Source of the DNA: Salibacteraceae bacterium | GTDB lineage: Bacteria > Bacteroidota > Bacteroidia > Flavobacteriales_G > Salibacteraceae | Length of the DNA stretch: 64,000 nt | Reading direction: 5' to 3' | NCBI GenBank assembly: GCA_018401875.1 | Contig: JAGYJZ010000005.1 | Location: forward strand, 1-64,000 | In this document: positions 7,308 to 16,740 of the stretch, piece by piece | Layout of the letters: each line of letters opens with the position of its first letter | Numbering within the stretch: position 1 is the stretch's first letter | Translations under genes and position numbers: made by a program | The notes under the pieces: model-generated | What the model was told of the DNA's origin: nothing | The model's input: the letters and a program-made list of their open reading frames with translations, nothing else | Database searches by the model: none

Positions 7308-8549
7308 TTATTTACCTTCACCTACTTCCCCAACAATCCAGCGCACAATCTGCATACTAGCACCCTTTTGACTTTCAAAGAATTCATGTGTGCTGGCTTT
7401 GACCTTCGTTTGATATTCCGTGTCAATCAGTGCTTTATTCATCGCACTTGAAAGCTGAGTCAGTGAATTGATTTCGCTGCCTGCTTCCAGTTGTTTCAAT
7501 AGTTGAATTTCTTGAAACCGATTATTCTGTGGACCGAAAATCACTGGAATCCCATAAACCGCTGCCTCCAGCGTATTGTGAACAGCCTTGCCAAAACCCC
7601 CTCCGATGTAGGCTGCAGAAGCATAGCGATACAGCTTTGAAAGAAGCCCAACGCGATTCACGAATAATACTCGCTGATTATTGAAATCGCCTGAATCTAC
7701 CTCATCAATTAATACGAACTCCTCTTGAAATGCCTTCTTCCAATTCAACATTTGATCATCATGTAACTCATGAGGAACTACAATAACTTTTAAACTTGGA
7801 TAGCTCTGAATAGCTGGAATCAAGTACCGATCGTCAGCAGGCCAATTGCTCCCGACAATGAACACTTCTTCGCTTTCGGCCAAAAAGCGTTGTATGGACT
7901 CCATCGCCCATTTCTCATTCTTGACTTCCAAAACACGATCAACTCGTGTATCGCCAGCGCACTTTGTATTGTCAATCATTACGCTTGCCAACACATTACA
8001 ACTCATTTCATCTTGCGTATAAATCACATCAAACTGAGAAAGTCGTTCTCCCAATAATATTCCTGGCCACTGAATTGTCCAGTGTTTGTCCGGAAAGTAT
8101 GCACTTATCAACGCCATCGGAATCTTCAACTTGACAAGCGCATCCATAACGTTGAACCAGAACTCATACTTTACAAAAACGGCTACATCCGGAGCAAGTA
8201 TTCGAAGAAATGGCTCGACATTCTCTGGAAGATCTGCAGGTAAGTAGGTGATCAGATCGGCATGGCCGTAATCGTGTTTCGCTTCGTAACCCGAGGAAGA
8301 AAAAAAAGTAATCGCAATTTCAAATTCGCCTTTTGATTTCAACTGTTCAATCACCGGTCCGGCCTGTTCAAATTCTCCTACAGAAGCACAATGAAACCAA
8401 ATCAACTTTTTTGTCTTCTTGAATCCAGCCAAATCTACTTTCCACTTATCTCTTGCAGCGAGCCATTTGCGCACTTTTGTATTGCGTCTTCCAAAAACCG
8501 AGACGAAGAAAAGTCCAATTCTCAGAAGCAGGGTGTAGAGTTTGAGCAT
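7308..8549 (-). CDS. waaA: 3-deoxy-D-manno-octulosonic acid (Kdo) transferase WaaA
   Basis: WaaA (KdtA, family GT30) transfers Kdo from CMP-Kdo to lipid IVA at the cytoplasmic face of the inner membrane, starting the LPS core. The 413-residue length is normal. A hydrophobic N-terminal segment (residues 3-20) anchors it. HCASVGE at 53-59 holds the catalytic Glu59. YEFW and GGGFGKAVHNTLEAAVYGIPVIFGP in the C-terminal Rossmann half match the sugar-nucleotide site. It follows the defence island directly and marks the return to core genes. It is read together with the outer-membrane protein gene at 8558, which lies 8 bases upstream. Confidence 0.93.
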   Translation of the reverse strand: MLKLYTLLLRIGLFFVSVFGRRNTKVRKWLAARDKWKVDLAGFKKTKKLIWFHCASVGEFEQAGPVIEQLKSKGEFEIAITFFSSSGYEAKHDYGHADLITYLPADLPENVEPFLRILAPDVAVFVKYEFWFNVMDALVKLKIPMALISAYFPDKHWTIQWPGILLGERLSQFDVIYTQDEMSCNVLASVMIDNTKCAGDTRVDRVLEVKNEKWAMESIQRFLAESEEVFIVGSNWPADDRYLIPAIQSYPSLKVIVVPHELHDDQMLNWKKAFQEEFVLIDEVDSGDFNNQRVLFVNRVGLLSKLYRYASAAYIGGGFGKAVHNTLEAAVYGIPVIFGPQNNRFQEIQLLKQLEAGSEINSLTQLSSAMNKALIDTEYQTKVKASTHEFFESQKGASMQIVRWIVGEVGEGK

Positions 8550-8557
8550 GACAGGGG

Positions 8558-9310
8558 TTAATAGAAATAATAATCACTAGGCTTGCGCTTATACAAAGGG
8601 AAATACCAGCGTAAAACAAAATTCGCGAGCACATCAATCCGCTGCCTAGGATCGGCAGACATCGTGTTAAAATTCATCGTTCTGCGGTTTCGGGTAAATC
8701 CCTCGTACACTTCTACTCCAATGTAAAAGTTAAATAACCTATAGTTGCTAAAATGCTGATAACCTAAATTTTGACTCAATGTGAAGCCGTAAGTTAGTTG
8801 ATCGTAACCCTTTTTATACTCGCCAATCAACTGCGGCACTTGCTCTGCCACTTCTATGATTTTAATTTTATGTTGCATCACTCCTCCCCCGAAAGCCACG
8901 TGAATTCCTGAATTTGGATTAGGGCCAACGATAGGAAAAACTTTCCCGACTCGAGCTGTTGCTACAAACCCTCGTTGGTATAAAAACACATCAGCTGGAC
9001 CTCCATCGCGTCCGATGATATCACCGTTTTGAGTTTGCAACGAAGAAAGCACAGAGTCTTCCCTCACTTGATTGCCAAAAAAATGACCATAGTTGGCTTC
9101 CAACGTAACATTTGAAGCCGATTTAAATAAAAAAGACCCCCCAGCAATTCCGCCATATCCAAAGCGATCACCCAAATCACCAAAACCCGACTGAAGGCCC
9201 AATTCTCCCGAAATTGCGAAAAATCGAATGGCAGTATCTTGGATACTTTTTTGCGCCATACTATAAGCACTGACAAACAACATTGAAGTCAACAACACCA
9301 TTCGGATCAT
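8558..9310 (-). CDS. Outer-membrane beta-barrel-like protein of unknown function
   Basis: The start at ATG 9310 is chosen because it puts a clear signal peptide (MIRMVLLTSMLFVSAYSMAQ) at the N-terminus. An in-frame ATG at 9331 would add seven residues. The mature part of about 230 residues alternates aromatic and polar residues, has Gly-rich turns (GDLGDRFGYGGIAGGS, AFGGGVMQ) and ends in aromatics (SDYYFY). These fit a small outer-membrane barrel. No specific family is recognised. Being 8 bases upstream of waaA and on the same strand, it is probably co-transcribed with the LPS gene. Confidence 0.65.
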   Translation of the reverse strand: MIRMVLLTSMLFVSAYSMAQKSIQDTAIRFFAISGELGLQSGFGDLGDRFGYGGIAGGSFLFKSASNVTLEANYGHFFGNQVREDSVLSSLQTQNGDIIGRDGGPADVFLYQRGFVATARVGKVFPIVGPNPNSGIHVAFGGGVMQHKIKIIEVAEQVPQLIGEYKKGYDQLTYGFTLSQNLGYQHFSNYRLFNFYIGVEVYEGFTRNRRTMNFNTMSADPRQRIDVLANFVLRWYFPLYKRKPSDYYFY

Positions 9311-9404
9311 ACTGCGAAAATAGCAAAGCAATCAGGTAGACCGTGTATCGAATTATTCTTTTGAGAATACGGAATTCAAACTAAAAATAAGTGCCCTAAA
9401 AGAA

Positions 9405-9412
9405 TATCTTTG
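9405..9412 (+). promoter_or_regulatory. Candidate -7 element before the nucleotide-sugar operon
   Basis: TATCTTTG matches the Bacteroidota -7 consensus TAnnTTTG exactly, 20 bases before ATG 9433. No TTG is present at the expected -33 position, so the evidence is partial. Confidence 0.45.
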
Positions 9413-9432
9413 CGCCTCATTTTTAGGACTGA

Positions 9433-10563
9433 ATGAATCAAATTCAATTAGTAGATCTGCATACGCAGTATCTTAAAATCAAAAAAGAAATAGATGCTGC
9501 TGTGCTAAGAGTAATAGACAGTACAGCATTTATAAATGGCCCAGAGGTTAAAGATTTCGCTTCTGAATTAGAGGCTTACTTAAATGTGAAACACGTCATT
9601 CCGTGTGCCAATGGCACTGACGCGCTTCAAATCGCATTGATGGCTATTGACGTAAAACCAGGCGATGAAATTTTAACCCCGAGCTTTACATACATCGCTA
9701 CGGCTGAGGTTATCGCGTTATTGCAGTTGAAACCCGTTTTTGTGGAGGTAGACACCGACACATTTACAATCGATGTAGCAGACGCGAAATCAAAAATCAC
9801 TTCAAAAACCAAGGCGATTATTCCTGTGCACCTCTACGGTCAATGTGCCAACATGGATGCCGTAATGGAGCTGGCAAAGGATTCAGGCATTTATGTTATT
9901 GAAGATACAGCACAAGCCATTGGCAGCGACTATACCTCGTCAACTGGTCAAAAACAAAAGGCAGGTTGCATTGGGCACATTGGAACAACATCCTTTTTCC
10001 CTTCTAAAAACCTAGGCTGCTATGGCGATGGTGGTGCGATGATGACCAATGATGACGCACTTGCTGATCAATTGAGAATGATTGCCAATCACGGCCAAAG
10101 CGTTAAGTATCACCATGATATTATTGGATGCAACTCACGCCTCGACTCAATACAAGCGGCTGTGCTGCGCATTAAACTCAGGCATTTAGACGCATATACC
10201 GCGGCAAGAAATCAGGCCGCAGCTTTTTATAATGAAGCTTTCGATGCAATTGAGGAAATCACAACACCTTTCATCGCGCCTTATTCTAACCATGGATTTC
10301 ATCAGTACACGATCAAGTTGCATAATGTTGATCGCGATGCATTACAGGCGTATTTAAATGAGCAAGGTATTCCAGCAAATATTTACTATCCCGTTCCTGT
10401 ACACTTGCAAAAAGGATATGCACAATATGGAGCAAAGCCAGGTGATATGCCAAAAACAGAAAGTTTGACTTCGCAAGTTCTAAGTCTGCCAATGCATACC
10501 GAACTCACTGAAGATCAATTAAACTATATAGTTGAACACGTCATTAGATTTATTAAAGGATGA
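9433..10563 (+). CDS. wbpE: DegT/DnrJ-type sugar aminotransferase (WbpE/WlbC-like)
   Basis: A 376-residue PLP enzyme of the DegT/DnrJ/EryC1/StrS family. The N-terminus (QLVDLHTQY, then FINGPEVKDF) is the form seen in WbpE/WlbC, which aminate the 3-keto group of UDP-GlcNAc-uronate. EDTAQA (Asp158) and FFPSKNLGCYGDGG, with the Schiff-base Lys192, are intact. It opens a plus-strand operon, and its stop overlaps the next start by 4 bases. The WbpD-like acetyltransferase and the UDP-HexNAc dehydrogenase in the operon would act before or after it, making a 2,3-diamino uronic acid. The exact substrate is inferred from this context. Confidence 0.8.
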   Translation: MNQIQLVDLHTQYLKIKKEIDAAVLRVIDSTAFINGPEVKDFASELEAYLNVKHVIPCANGTDALQIALMAIDVKPGDEILTPSFTYIATAEVIALLQLKPVFVEVDTDTFTIDVADAKSKITSKTKAIIPVHLYGQCANMDAVMELAKDSGIYVIEDTAQAIGSDYTSSTGQKQKAGCIGHIGTTSFFPSKNLGCYGDGGAMMTNDDALADQLRMIANHGQSVKYHHDIIGCNSRLDSIQAAVLRIKLRHLDAYTAARNQAAAFYNEAFDAIEEITTPFIAPYSNHGFHQYTIKLHNVDRDALQAYLNEQGIPANIYYPVPVHLQKGYAQYGAKPGDMPKTESLTSQVLSLPMHTELTEDQLNYIVEHVIRFIKG

Positions 10564-11873
10564 ACATTGCGGTAGTTGGAACAGGATATGTTGGTTTGGT
10601 AACAGGCACTTGCTTGGCCGAAACTGGAAATCACGTAGTATGCGTAGACATCGATGAGGACAAGGTTAACAAGATGAAAAATGGTGTGATTCCTATCTAC
10701 GAACCACATCTGGATAATTTATTCGAGCGAAACATTAAGCAAAAAAGACTGTCATTCACTACAAAACTGGAAGACGCAGTTAAACATGCCAACGTTATTT
10801 TTCTTGCACTACCAACGCCTCCAGGAGCAGACGGATCAGCTGATCTTCAATACATTCTGAAAGTGGCTGATGATTTAGGGAAAATGCTTTCGGAATATTC
10901 TATTATTATAGATAAGAGTACCGTCCCGGTTGGAACTGCGGATAAAGTGCATGCTGCTATTGCGGCAAACTACAACGGTGAATTTGACGTTGTTTCAAAT
11001 CCTGAATTTTTACGAGAAGGATTTGCCGTTGACGACTTCATGAAACCAGACCGAGTGGTAATTGGCACCAACTCATCAAGGGCTCAAGAAATTCTTGAAG
11101 AGTTATTTAAACCATTCGTAAGGCAAGGAAACCCAATCATTTTCATGGATGAAAAGTCAGCGGAAATGACAAAGTATGCAGCCAACGCATTTTTAGCCAC
11201 TAAAATTTCATTCATGAACGAAATTGCTAATCTATGCGAGATTGTTGGTGCAGATGTAGACAAGGTGAGGGTGGGCATTGGTTCAGATACAAGAATCGGC
11301 AACCGGTTCCTATTCCCAGGAATTGGCTACGGTGGAAGCTGTTTCCCAAAAGACGTTCAGGCCATCGTTAAAACTGCGAAAGACCATAATTATAGCCTAG
11401 AAATTCTAGAATCTGTAATGAAGGTAAACGAAACCCAAAAGACAATTTTACTTCCTTCAATTTTAAACGCATACAATGGGGATTTGAAAGGAAAACACTT
11501 CGCAATTTGGGGATTGGCATTCAAGCCAGACACTGACGACATTAGAGAAGCGCCTGCTTTGTACATTATTGACCAACTTCTAGAAAGAGGCGCTACAGTG
11601 AAAGCTTATGACCCAGAGGCAATGAGCAATGTTCAAAAACAAATCGGTGATAAGATTGACTATGCGTTGAATGAATACGATGCCTTAGATCATGCTGATG
11701 CACTCATCATTTGCACGGAATGGTCTGTTTTTAGAACTCCAGATTTCAAAGAGTTAGAGTCGAGGCTAAAATCAAAGACTATTTTTGATGGAAGAAACCT
11801 CTACGAGGTAAAGAAAATGCAAGAAAAAGGATACTACTATAAAAGTATTGGTAGGGCAACTGTAAATCAATAA
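10560..11873 (+). CDS. ugd: UDP-glucose 6-dehydrogenase
   Basis: Oxidises UDP-glucose to UDP-glucuronate with two NAD+. The 437-residue protein has the N-terminal Rossmann motif GTGYVG (7-12), a [10 protein letters not shown] loop, the central EFLREG and the catalytic Cys261 in [10 protein letters not shown]. The C-terminal UDP-binding domain includes [15 protein letters not shown], diagnostic of UGDH. It overlaps the aminotransferase by 4 bases. The UXS-like decarboxylase next to it would use its product to make UDP-xylose. Confidence 0.92.
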   Translation: MNIAVVGTGYVGLVTGTCLAETGNHVVCVDIDEDKVNKMKNGVIPIYEPHLDNLFERNIKQKRLSFTTKLEDAVKHANVIFLALPTPPGADGSADLQYILKVADDLGKMLSEYSIIIDKSTVPVGTADKVHAAIAANYNGEFDVVSNPEFLREGFAVDDFMKPDRVVIGTNSSRAQEILEELFKPFVRQGNPIIFMDEKSAEMTKYAANAFLATKISFMNEIANLCEIVGADVDKVRVGIGSDTRIGNRFLFPGIGYGGSCFPKDVQAIVKTAKDHNYSLEILESVMKVNETQKTILLPSILNAYNGDLKGKHFAIWGLAFKPDTDDIREAPALYIIDQLLERGATVKAYDPEAMSNVQKQIGDKIDYALNEYDALDHADALIICTEWSVFRTPDFKELESRLKSKTIFDGRNLYEVKKMQEKGYYYKSIGRATVNQ

Positions 11874-11877
11874 ATCG

Positions 11878-12861
11878 GTGAAAAGCGTATTAATAACAGG
11901 TGCTGCAGGTTTTCTAGGTTCACATTTATGTGATAGATTCATCCGTGAAGGATACCGTGTAATAGGCATGGACAATTTAATTACTGGTGACCTAAAGAAT
12001 ATTGAGCACCTCTTTTCGAATGAGTTTTTTACGTTCTATCACCACGATGTAAGTTCTTTTATCCATGTACCAGGCGAGCTAGACTATATCTTGCACTTCG
12101 CATCTCCTGCGAGCCCGATCGACTATCTAAAAATCCCTATCCAAACCCTCAAAGTGAGTTCTTTAGGAACGCACAACCTATTGGGATTGGCCCGCGCAAA
12201 AAAGGCACGCATTCTGGTAGCCTCAACTTCTGAGGTGTACGGAAATCCGCTTGAACATCCTCAAACGGAAGAATATTGGGGCAACGTTAACCCTGTAGGT
12301 CCGCGTGGAGTGTATGATGAAGCGAAGCGTTTTCAAGAAGCGATGACAATGGCCTACAATAGGATCCACAACCTCGAAACCCGCATTGTTCGGATTTTTA
12401 ATACGTATGGCCCTCGAATGAGGCTAAATGATGGAAGAGTGTTGCCCGCCTTTATTGGACAAGTATTGCGCGGTGAAGACATCACCATTTTTGGTGATGG
12501 AAGCCAAACAAGATCCTTTTGCTTCATGGACGATCTTATTGAAGGGATTTACCGACTGCTATTGAGCGATTATTCGCTTCCCATGAACATCGGCAATCCG
12601 GACGAGATTTCGATCAAAGACTTTGCAGAAGAGATTATCAAACTCACTGGCACAAAGCAAAAAATAGTATACAAAGATTTGCCAGAAGGCGATCCAGAGA
12701 AACGCAGACCAGATATTACAAAGGCAAAAGAAATACTGGGTTGGGAACCTAAAGTGCATCGCAGCGAAGGCTTGAAAATAACGTATGAGTATTTCAAGCA
12801 GCTTTCTCAAGAAGATCTGCGCAAAAATGAACATAAGAACTTCGATGCCTACTTCAGATAA
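11878..12861 (+). CDS. UDP-glucuronate decarboxylase (UXS-type SDR)
   Basis: An extended short-chain dehydrogenase of 327 residues starting at GTG 11878. GAAGFLG (8-14) binds NAD. STSEVYG and Tyr146-xxx-Lys150 (YDEAK) form the catalytic set. [13 protein letters not shown] and [10 protein letters not shown] are typical of UDP-xylose synthase. It converts UDP-glucuronate to UDP-xylose in the cytoplasm. Four bases separate it from ugd, which makes its substrate, so the pair is a coherent UDP-xylose module. A UDP-galacturonate or other uronate epimerase is less likely given the motif set. Confidence 0.88.
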   Translation: MKSVLITGAAGFLGSHLCDRFIREGYRVIGMDNLITGDLKNIEHLFSNEFFTFYHHDVSSFIHVPGELDYILHFASPASPIDYLKIPIQTLKVSSLGTHNLLGLARAKKARILVASTSEVYGNPLEHPQTEEYWGNVNPVGPRGVYDEAKRFQEAMTMAYNRIHNLETRIVRIFNTYGPRMRLNDGRVLPAFIGQVLRGEDITIFGDGSQTRSFCFMDDLIEGIYRLLLSDYSLPMNIGNPDEISIKDFAEEIIKLTGTKQKIVYKDLPEGDPEKRRPDITKAKEILGWEPKVHRSEGLKITYEYFKQLSQEDLRKNEHKNFDAYFR

Positions 12862-12862
12862 A

Positions 12863-13432
12863 ATGAACTACTTCGCACACGATACAGCGATTATTGACGA
12901 AGGATGCATAATTGGTGACGGCACCAAAATTTGGCACTTCAGTCACGTGATGCCAAAATGTACCATTGGTGAAAACTGTAATATTGGTCAAAATTGTGTG
13001 ATTTCGGCAGAAGTGATCTTAGGAAACAATGTTAAGATTCAAAATAACGTCTCTGTGTACACAGGCGTGATTTGCGAAGATGATGTGTTTCTAGGCCCGA
13101 GTATGGTTTTCACAAATGTTGTAAACCCAAGAAGTGGCGTCAATCGCAGAGGTCAGTACACGAAGACTATTGTTAAAAAGGGAGTTTCTATTGGTGCCAA
13201 CGCCACTATAGTTTGCGGACACGATATTGGAGAGTACGCTTTTATTGGCGCTGGCGCAGTAGTTACGAAAGAGGTATTGGCTTACGCGCTTGTTGTAGGT
13301 AATCCAGCCAAACAAATCGGCTGGATGAGTGAATTTGGACATCGACTTAATTTTAATTCTGAGGGCATAGCAATTTGCCCTGAATCATCATCAACTTACA
13401 GACTCGAAAACGGAAGGGTCTCAAAACTATAA
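12863..13432 (+). CDS. wbpD: Hexapeptide-repeat sugar N-acetyltransferase (WbpD/WlbB-like)
   Basis: The start at ATG 12863 ([20 protein letters not shown]) is chosen one base after the preceding stop. Upstream in-frame ATGs would overlap the decarboxylase gene. The 189-residue protein is a left-handed beta-helix of hexapeptide repeats ([35 protein letters not shown]) and ends [14 protein letters not shown]. That ending is characteristic of WbpD/WlbB, which acetylate the 3-amino group of UDP-GlcNAc3NA using acetyl-CoA. With the WbpE-like aminotransferase it indicates a di-N-acetylated uronic acid in a surface glycan. Confidence 0.82.
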   Translation: MNYFAHDTAIIDEGCIIGDGTKIWHFSHVMPKCTIGENCNIGQNCVISAEVILGNNVKIQNNVSVYTGVICEDDVFLGPSMVFTNVVNPRSGVNRRGQYTKTIVKKGVSIGANATIVCGHDIGEYAFIGAGAVVTKEVLAYALVVGNPAKQIGWMSEFGHRLNFNSEGIAICPESSSTYRLENGRVSKL

Positions 13433-13441
13433 ATCTTAGAT

Positions 13442-14743
13442 ATGAGTAATCTATTTGATCAAATTTTAAAAAAGGAAGCTAAAATCGGTGTAATCGGATT
13501 GGGGTATGTTGGCCTTCCTATCGCTCTCGCTTTCGCAAAGAAAGTATCTGTTGTTGGATTCGACATCAACGCAGAACGAGTGAAAATGATGAATGACCAC
13601 ATCGATCCGAGTGATGAACTTGACTCAAGCGATTTCGAAAACAGTGACATTACCTTCACTGCCGACACCAATGATCTAAAGGACGTGAATTTCTTTATCG
13701 TTGCTGTGCCTACGCCCATTGATGACTGCAACAAACCTGACCTTCGCCCACTGCTCGGTGCTTCAAAAACGGTGGGCAGTGTATTGAAAAAAGGAGATTA
13801 TGTAGTTTTTGAATCAACCGTTTACCCCGGTTGTACGGAAGATGACTGCGTGCCTGTCTTAGAGGAACATTCCGGATTAACCTTCATAAAAGACTTTAAA
13901 GTTGGTTATTCACCAGAGCGTATTAATCCAGGCGATAAAGAACACACGATCACGAAGATTCTAAAAGTAGTGTCAGGTTGTGATGATGAGTCATCAGAAA
14001 TTATTGCTGACACTTACAAAATAATCGTTGAGCCAGGCGTTCACAAAGCATCAAGCATCAAAGTAGCAGAAGCTGCGAAGATTATTGAAAACACCCAGCG
14101 CGATGTGAACATCGCCTTGATGAATGAATTGTCGATCATTTTCAACAGGATCGGTATCAATACATTCGAAGTATTAGAAGCCGCTGGAACAAAATGGAAT
14201 TTCTTAAAATTCTCACCCGGTTTAGTGGGCGGACATTGTATTGGTGTTGACCCATACTACCTCACCTACAAGGCCGAGAAATTAGGGTATCACGCTCGTA
14301 TCATCAACTCTGGTCGCTATGTAAACGACAGCATGGGAAACTACATCGCTAAAACAACTGTTAAGAAAATTCTTGCACAAGGTAAAAACGTTGCGGGGGC
14401 AAAGGTGCTCGTGATGGGCGCTACATTCAAAGAAAATGTCAGTGATATTCGTAACTCAAAAGTGGCCGATGTGGTGAAAGAACTACGATCATTTATGGTA
14501 GATGTAGAGGTTGCCGATCCTTATGCAAGCAGCAAAGAACTTATTCATGAATACGGTTTTGGTTTATCGGAGATAAAAGCTAAGTCATATGATGCAGTGA
14601 TTGTAGCCGTCAACCACGATAAGTACGTAACCATGGAAGAAGCTGATTTTCAAAACCTAATGGTTGATGAAAAAGGAATCTTTGTTGATGTTAAGGGTGT
14701 TTTCAAATCTAAAGTGAAAACTCTTAATTATTGGAGTCTCTAA
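13442..14743 (+). CDS. UDP-N-acetylhexosamine 6-dehydrogenase (WbpA/TviB/WecC family)
   Basis: The 433-residue nucleotide-sugar dehydrogenase has GLGYVGLP (19-26) for NAD, ESTVYPGCTE in the middle and the catalytic Cys266 in GGHCIGVDPYYL. GATFKENVSDIRNSK marks the C-terminal domain. These versions separate it from ugd and place it with enzymes oxidising UDP-GlcNAc, UDP-GalNAc or UDP-ManNAc to the uronate. In this operon it most plausibly supplies UDP-GlcNAc-uronate for the aminotransferase/acetyltransferase pair. An NAD-dependent 3-oxidase (WbpB-like), needed between them, is not in the window. Confidence 0.85.
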   Translation: MSNLFDQILKKEAKIGVIGLGYVGLPIALAFAKKVSVVGFDINAERVKMMNDHIDPSDELDSSDFENSDITFTADTNDLKDVNFFIVAVPTPIDDCNKPDLRPLLGASKTVGSVLKKGDYVVFESTVYPGCTEDDCVPVLEEHSGLTFIKDFKVGYSPERINPGDKEHTITKILKVVSGCDDESSEIIADTYKIIVEPGVHKASSIKVAEAAKIIENTQRDVNIALMNELSIIFNRIGINTFEVLEAAGTKWNFLKFSPGLVGGHCIGVDPYYLTYKAEKLGYHARIINSGRYVNDSMGNYIAKTTVKKILAQGKNVAGAKVLVMGATFKENVSDIRNSKVADVVKELRSFMVDVEVADPYASSKELIHEYGFGLSEIKAKSYDAVIVAVNHDKYVTMEEADFQNLMVDEKGIFVDVKGVFKSKVKTLNYWSL

Positions 14744-14755
14744 AAATTCGCACAA

Positions 14756-15817
14756 ATGAGTTTTAAGAAACGGATCATTGTTACTGGAGGCGCTGGTTTT
14801 ATCGGATCGCATGTAGTGAGAAGATTGGTGTTGAAATACCCAGAGTATTTAATTATCAATGTCGACAAGCTCACATACGCAGGCAACCTTGAGAATCTAA
14901 GAGATATCGATTCCGCTAACAATTATCGATTCGAAAAAAGCGATATCTGCGATCAAGACGCAATAACGACAATATTCGAAAAATACGATGTGAATGGTGT
15001 AATTCACTTGGCAGCCGAATCGCATGTTGATCGATCGATTACAGAACCATTAGAATTTATCCAAACCAATATTGTTGGAACTGCCAACTTGCTCAACTGC
15101 GCTCTTACTTTTTGGAAAAAAGACTTTAAAGGAACTCGTTTTTACCATGTTTCAACGGACGAAGTTTATGGTTCACTCGGAGATGAGGGATTCTTTTTAG
15201 AAAGTACTCCATACGACCCTAAAAGCCCCTATTCTGCGTCAAAAGCAAGTTCTGATCATTTGGTTCGCGCGTTTGGGCACACGTATGAACTTCCAACCGT
15301 TATCTCAAACTGCAGTAATAATTACGGCCCCAATCAATTTCCTGAAAAATTAATTCCACTCTTCATTAGCAACATCGTTGAAAAGAAGGCCTTACCCGTT
15401 TACGGTAAAGGTGAAAACGTGCGTGATTGGCTCTATGTGGAAGATCATGCCGAAGCAATCGACTTGATTTATCATAAAGGCAAAGACCAAGAGACATATA
15501 ACATCGGTGGTGAAAACGAATGGAGTAACATCAATTTGATCAAACTCCTTTGTGCGGACATGGATGAAAAATTGAACCGAAGCAATGGCGAAAGTGAGAA
15601 CCTAATTTCGTACGTAAAAGACAGAGCTGGCCACGATTTTAGGTACGCCATCGACTGCTCAAAAATTAAAAATGACTTAGGCTGGTCGCCTAAAACCACG
15701 TTTAAAGCAGGGCTGCGCAAAACCATTGATTGGTATTTAACCAATGACATTTGGATCCAAAACATTAAAACCGGCAGCTACCAAGAATACTACAAGGCCC
15801 AATACGAGAAACGTTAG
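14756..15817 (+). CDS. rmlB: dTDP-glucose 4,6-dehydratase
   Basis: RmlB converts dTDP-glucose to the 4-keto-6-deoxy intermediate for rhamnose and other deoxysugars. The 353-residue protein has GGAGFIGSH (11-19), HLAAESHVDRS, the triad Thr134-Asp135-Glu136 (STDEVYG) and Tyr159-xxx-Lys163 (YSASK). NNYGPNQFPEKLIP and GENVRDWLYVEDH are RmlB hallmarks. It is 12 bases from the preceding dehydrogenase and ends the operon. The partner genes rmlA, rmlC and rmlD are absent here and must be elsewhere. It overlaps the convergent GldN paralog by 4 bases. Confidence 0.93.
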   Translation: MSFKKRIIVTGGAGFIGSHVVRRLVLKYPEYLIINVDKLTYAGNLENLRDIDSANNYRFEKSDICDQDAITTIFEKYDVNGVIHLAAESHVDRSITEPLEFIQTNIVGTANLLNCALTFWKKDFKGTRFYHVSTDEVYGSLGDEGFFLESTPYDPKSPYSASKASSDHLVRAFGHTYELPTVISNCSNNYGPNQFPEKLIPLFISNIVEKKALPVYGKGENVRDWLYVEDHAEAIDLIYHKGKDQETYNIGGENEWSNINLIKLLCADMDEKLNRSNGESENLISYVKDRAGHDFRYAIDCSKIKNDLGWSPKTTFKAGLRKTIDWYLTNDIWIQNIKTGSYQEYYKAQYEKR

Positions 15818-16659
15818 TAATTCCACATATCCAATTCAATGTTTCGGATGTGCTCGTTTTGATTTTCACTTTCCAGCAAAGCTTGCACAGGTGTTAGATA
15901 CTCGGCTAAGCTTCGGTCATATACATTGGAAATTTTAATTATTCGACTTGAAAAGCGTCTTTGGTTAAACGCGTCATCGTAAGAATAAACCTGCAAATCG
16001 TTCGCTCGGGTGAAGAATGGCCATGAAGCCATTAAATTCCTTGCTTCGGGATAGTAAATCCAAAACAACCTTTTCTTTCCTCTGAAGTTTCCTTCTCCAT
16101 CGTATATAGCTTCAAGAGGGCAATATCCAATAATCCGAATATTCAGCACTGAACGTTCTTTATCAATGAACCAATGCTCTTTGATTTCATAGCCGATGAT
16201 ATCGCTCGATGACAATTCGGTTACAACTTCCACGTTGATCAGTGTGTCAGCTACTAAATCAATGGTTTTCACCATCTCTTTTCGAAACAATATGCTATCT
16301 AGAGCCTCGCGACTTAGGGCATCATTGAACATATCATCTTGCCCCAACACACCTGCAGAATAAGCCTTTAAACCTGATTCACTAAGCAACGACAATTTGA
16401 TATTATCAAAGAGAGAAGATCGATTCTGAGTTGGATTTGAAGGAAAAAACAGAGGATGGTTCATCTTCTCTCTGAGGTCAATTTCACGCCAAACGGTGGT
16501 CATCCATGCCACATCACTATTCCGCACATGATCATAAGCCATAGGATGACTATCAAAGGAAGAAACTGAGTTGCGTGTGCCAATTTGCGCTACACAAAAA
16601 GATGACATAAAAACAACTGCTAATAGGGGTGCTTTCTTGATTAAAGGAAAGCGTTGCAT
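15814..16659 (-). CDS. GldN paralog (GldO-like T9SS protein)
   Basis: This 281-residue exported protein is clearly related to GldN at 16741. Both contain WREIDLREKMNHP/WRRVDLREKINHP, a KRLFWIYYPEAR-type block, a KISNVYDR-type block and a C-terminal DMWNY/DLWSY. The N-terminus (KKAPLLAVVFMSSFCVAQ) is a signal peptide. GldN forms the periplasmic ring with GldK under the T9SS translocon, and in some gliding bacteria a second copy (GldO) can partly replace it. Here the paralog follows gldN but is separated by a strong terminator, so it has its own transcription. Sequence divergence suggests an old duplication. Confidence 0.8.
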   Translation of the reverse strand: MQRFPLIKKAPLLAVVFMSSFCVAQIGTRNSVSSFDSHPMAYDHVRNSDVAWMTTVWREIDLREKMNHPLFFPSNPTQNRSSLFDNIKLSLLSESGLKAYSAGVLGQDDMFNDALSREALDSILFRKEMVKTIDLVADTLINVEVVTELSSSDIIGYEIKEHWFIDKERSVLNIRIIGYCPLEAIYDGEGNFRGKKRLFWIYYPEARNLMASWPFFTRANDLQVYSYDDAFNQRRFSSRIIKISNVYDRSLAEYLTPVQALLESENQNEHIRNIELDMWNY

Positions 16660-16694
16660 TTAGAATGAACGAATTCAAGTACATTTCATTGTAC

Positions 16695-16725
16695 AAAAAA
16701 AAGGGGCAAGAGCCCCTTTTTTTTT
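16695..16725. terminator. Bidirectional intrinsic terminator after gldN
   Basis: GGGGC and GCCCC form a short G+C stem with an AAGA loop, extended by A-run and T-run pairing. Runs of 8-9 A/T on both sides make it work in either direction. It ends the gldKLMN transcript and isolates the downstream GldN paralog. Confidence 0.8.
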
Positions 16726-16740
16726 AACTTTTATGATTGA

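Noticed and set aside
12785-12862. Longer acetyltransferase starting at 12785
   Set aside because: The extra residues lie in the decarboxylase gene and do not resemble the family. [12 protein letters not shown] at 12863 is the usual N-terminus.
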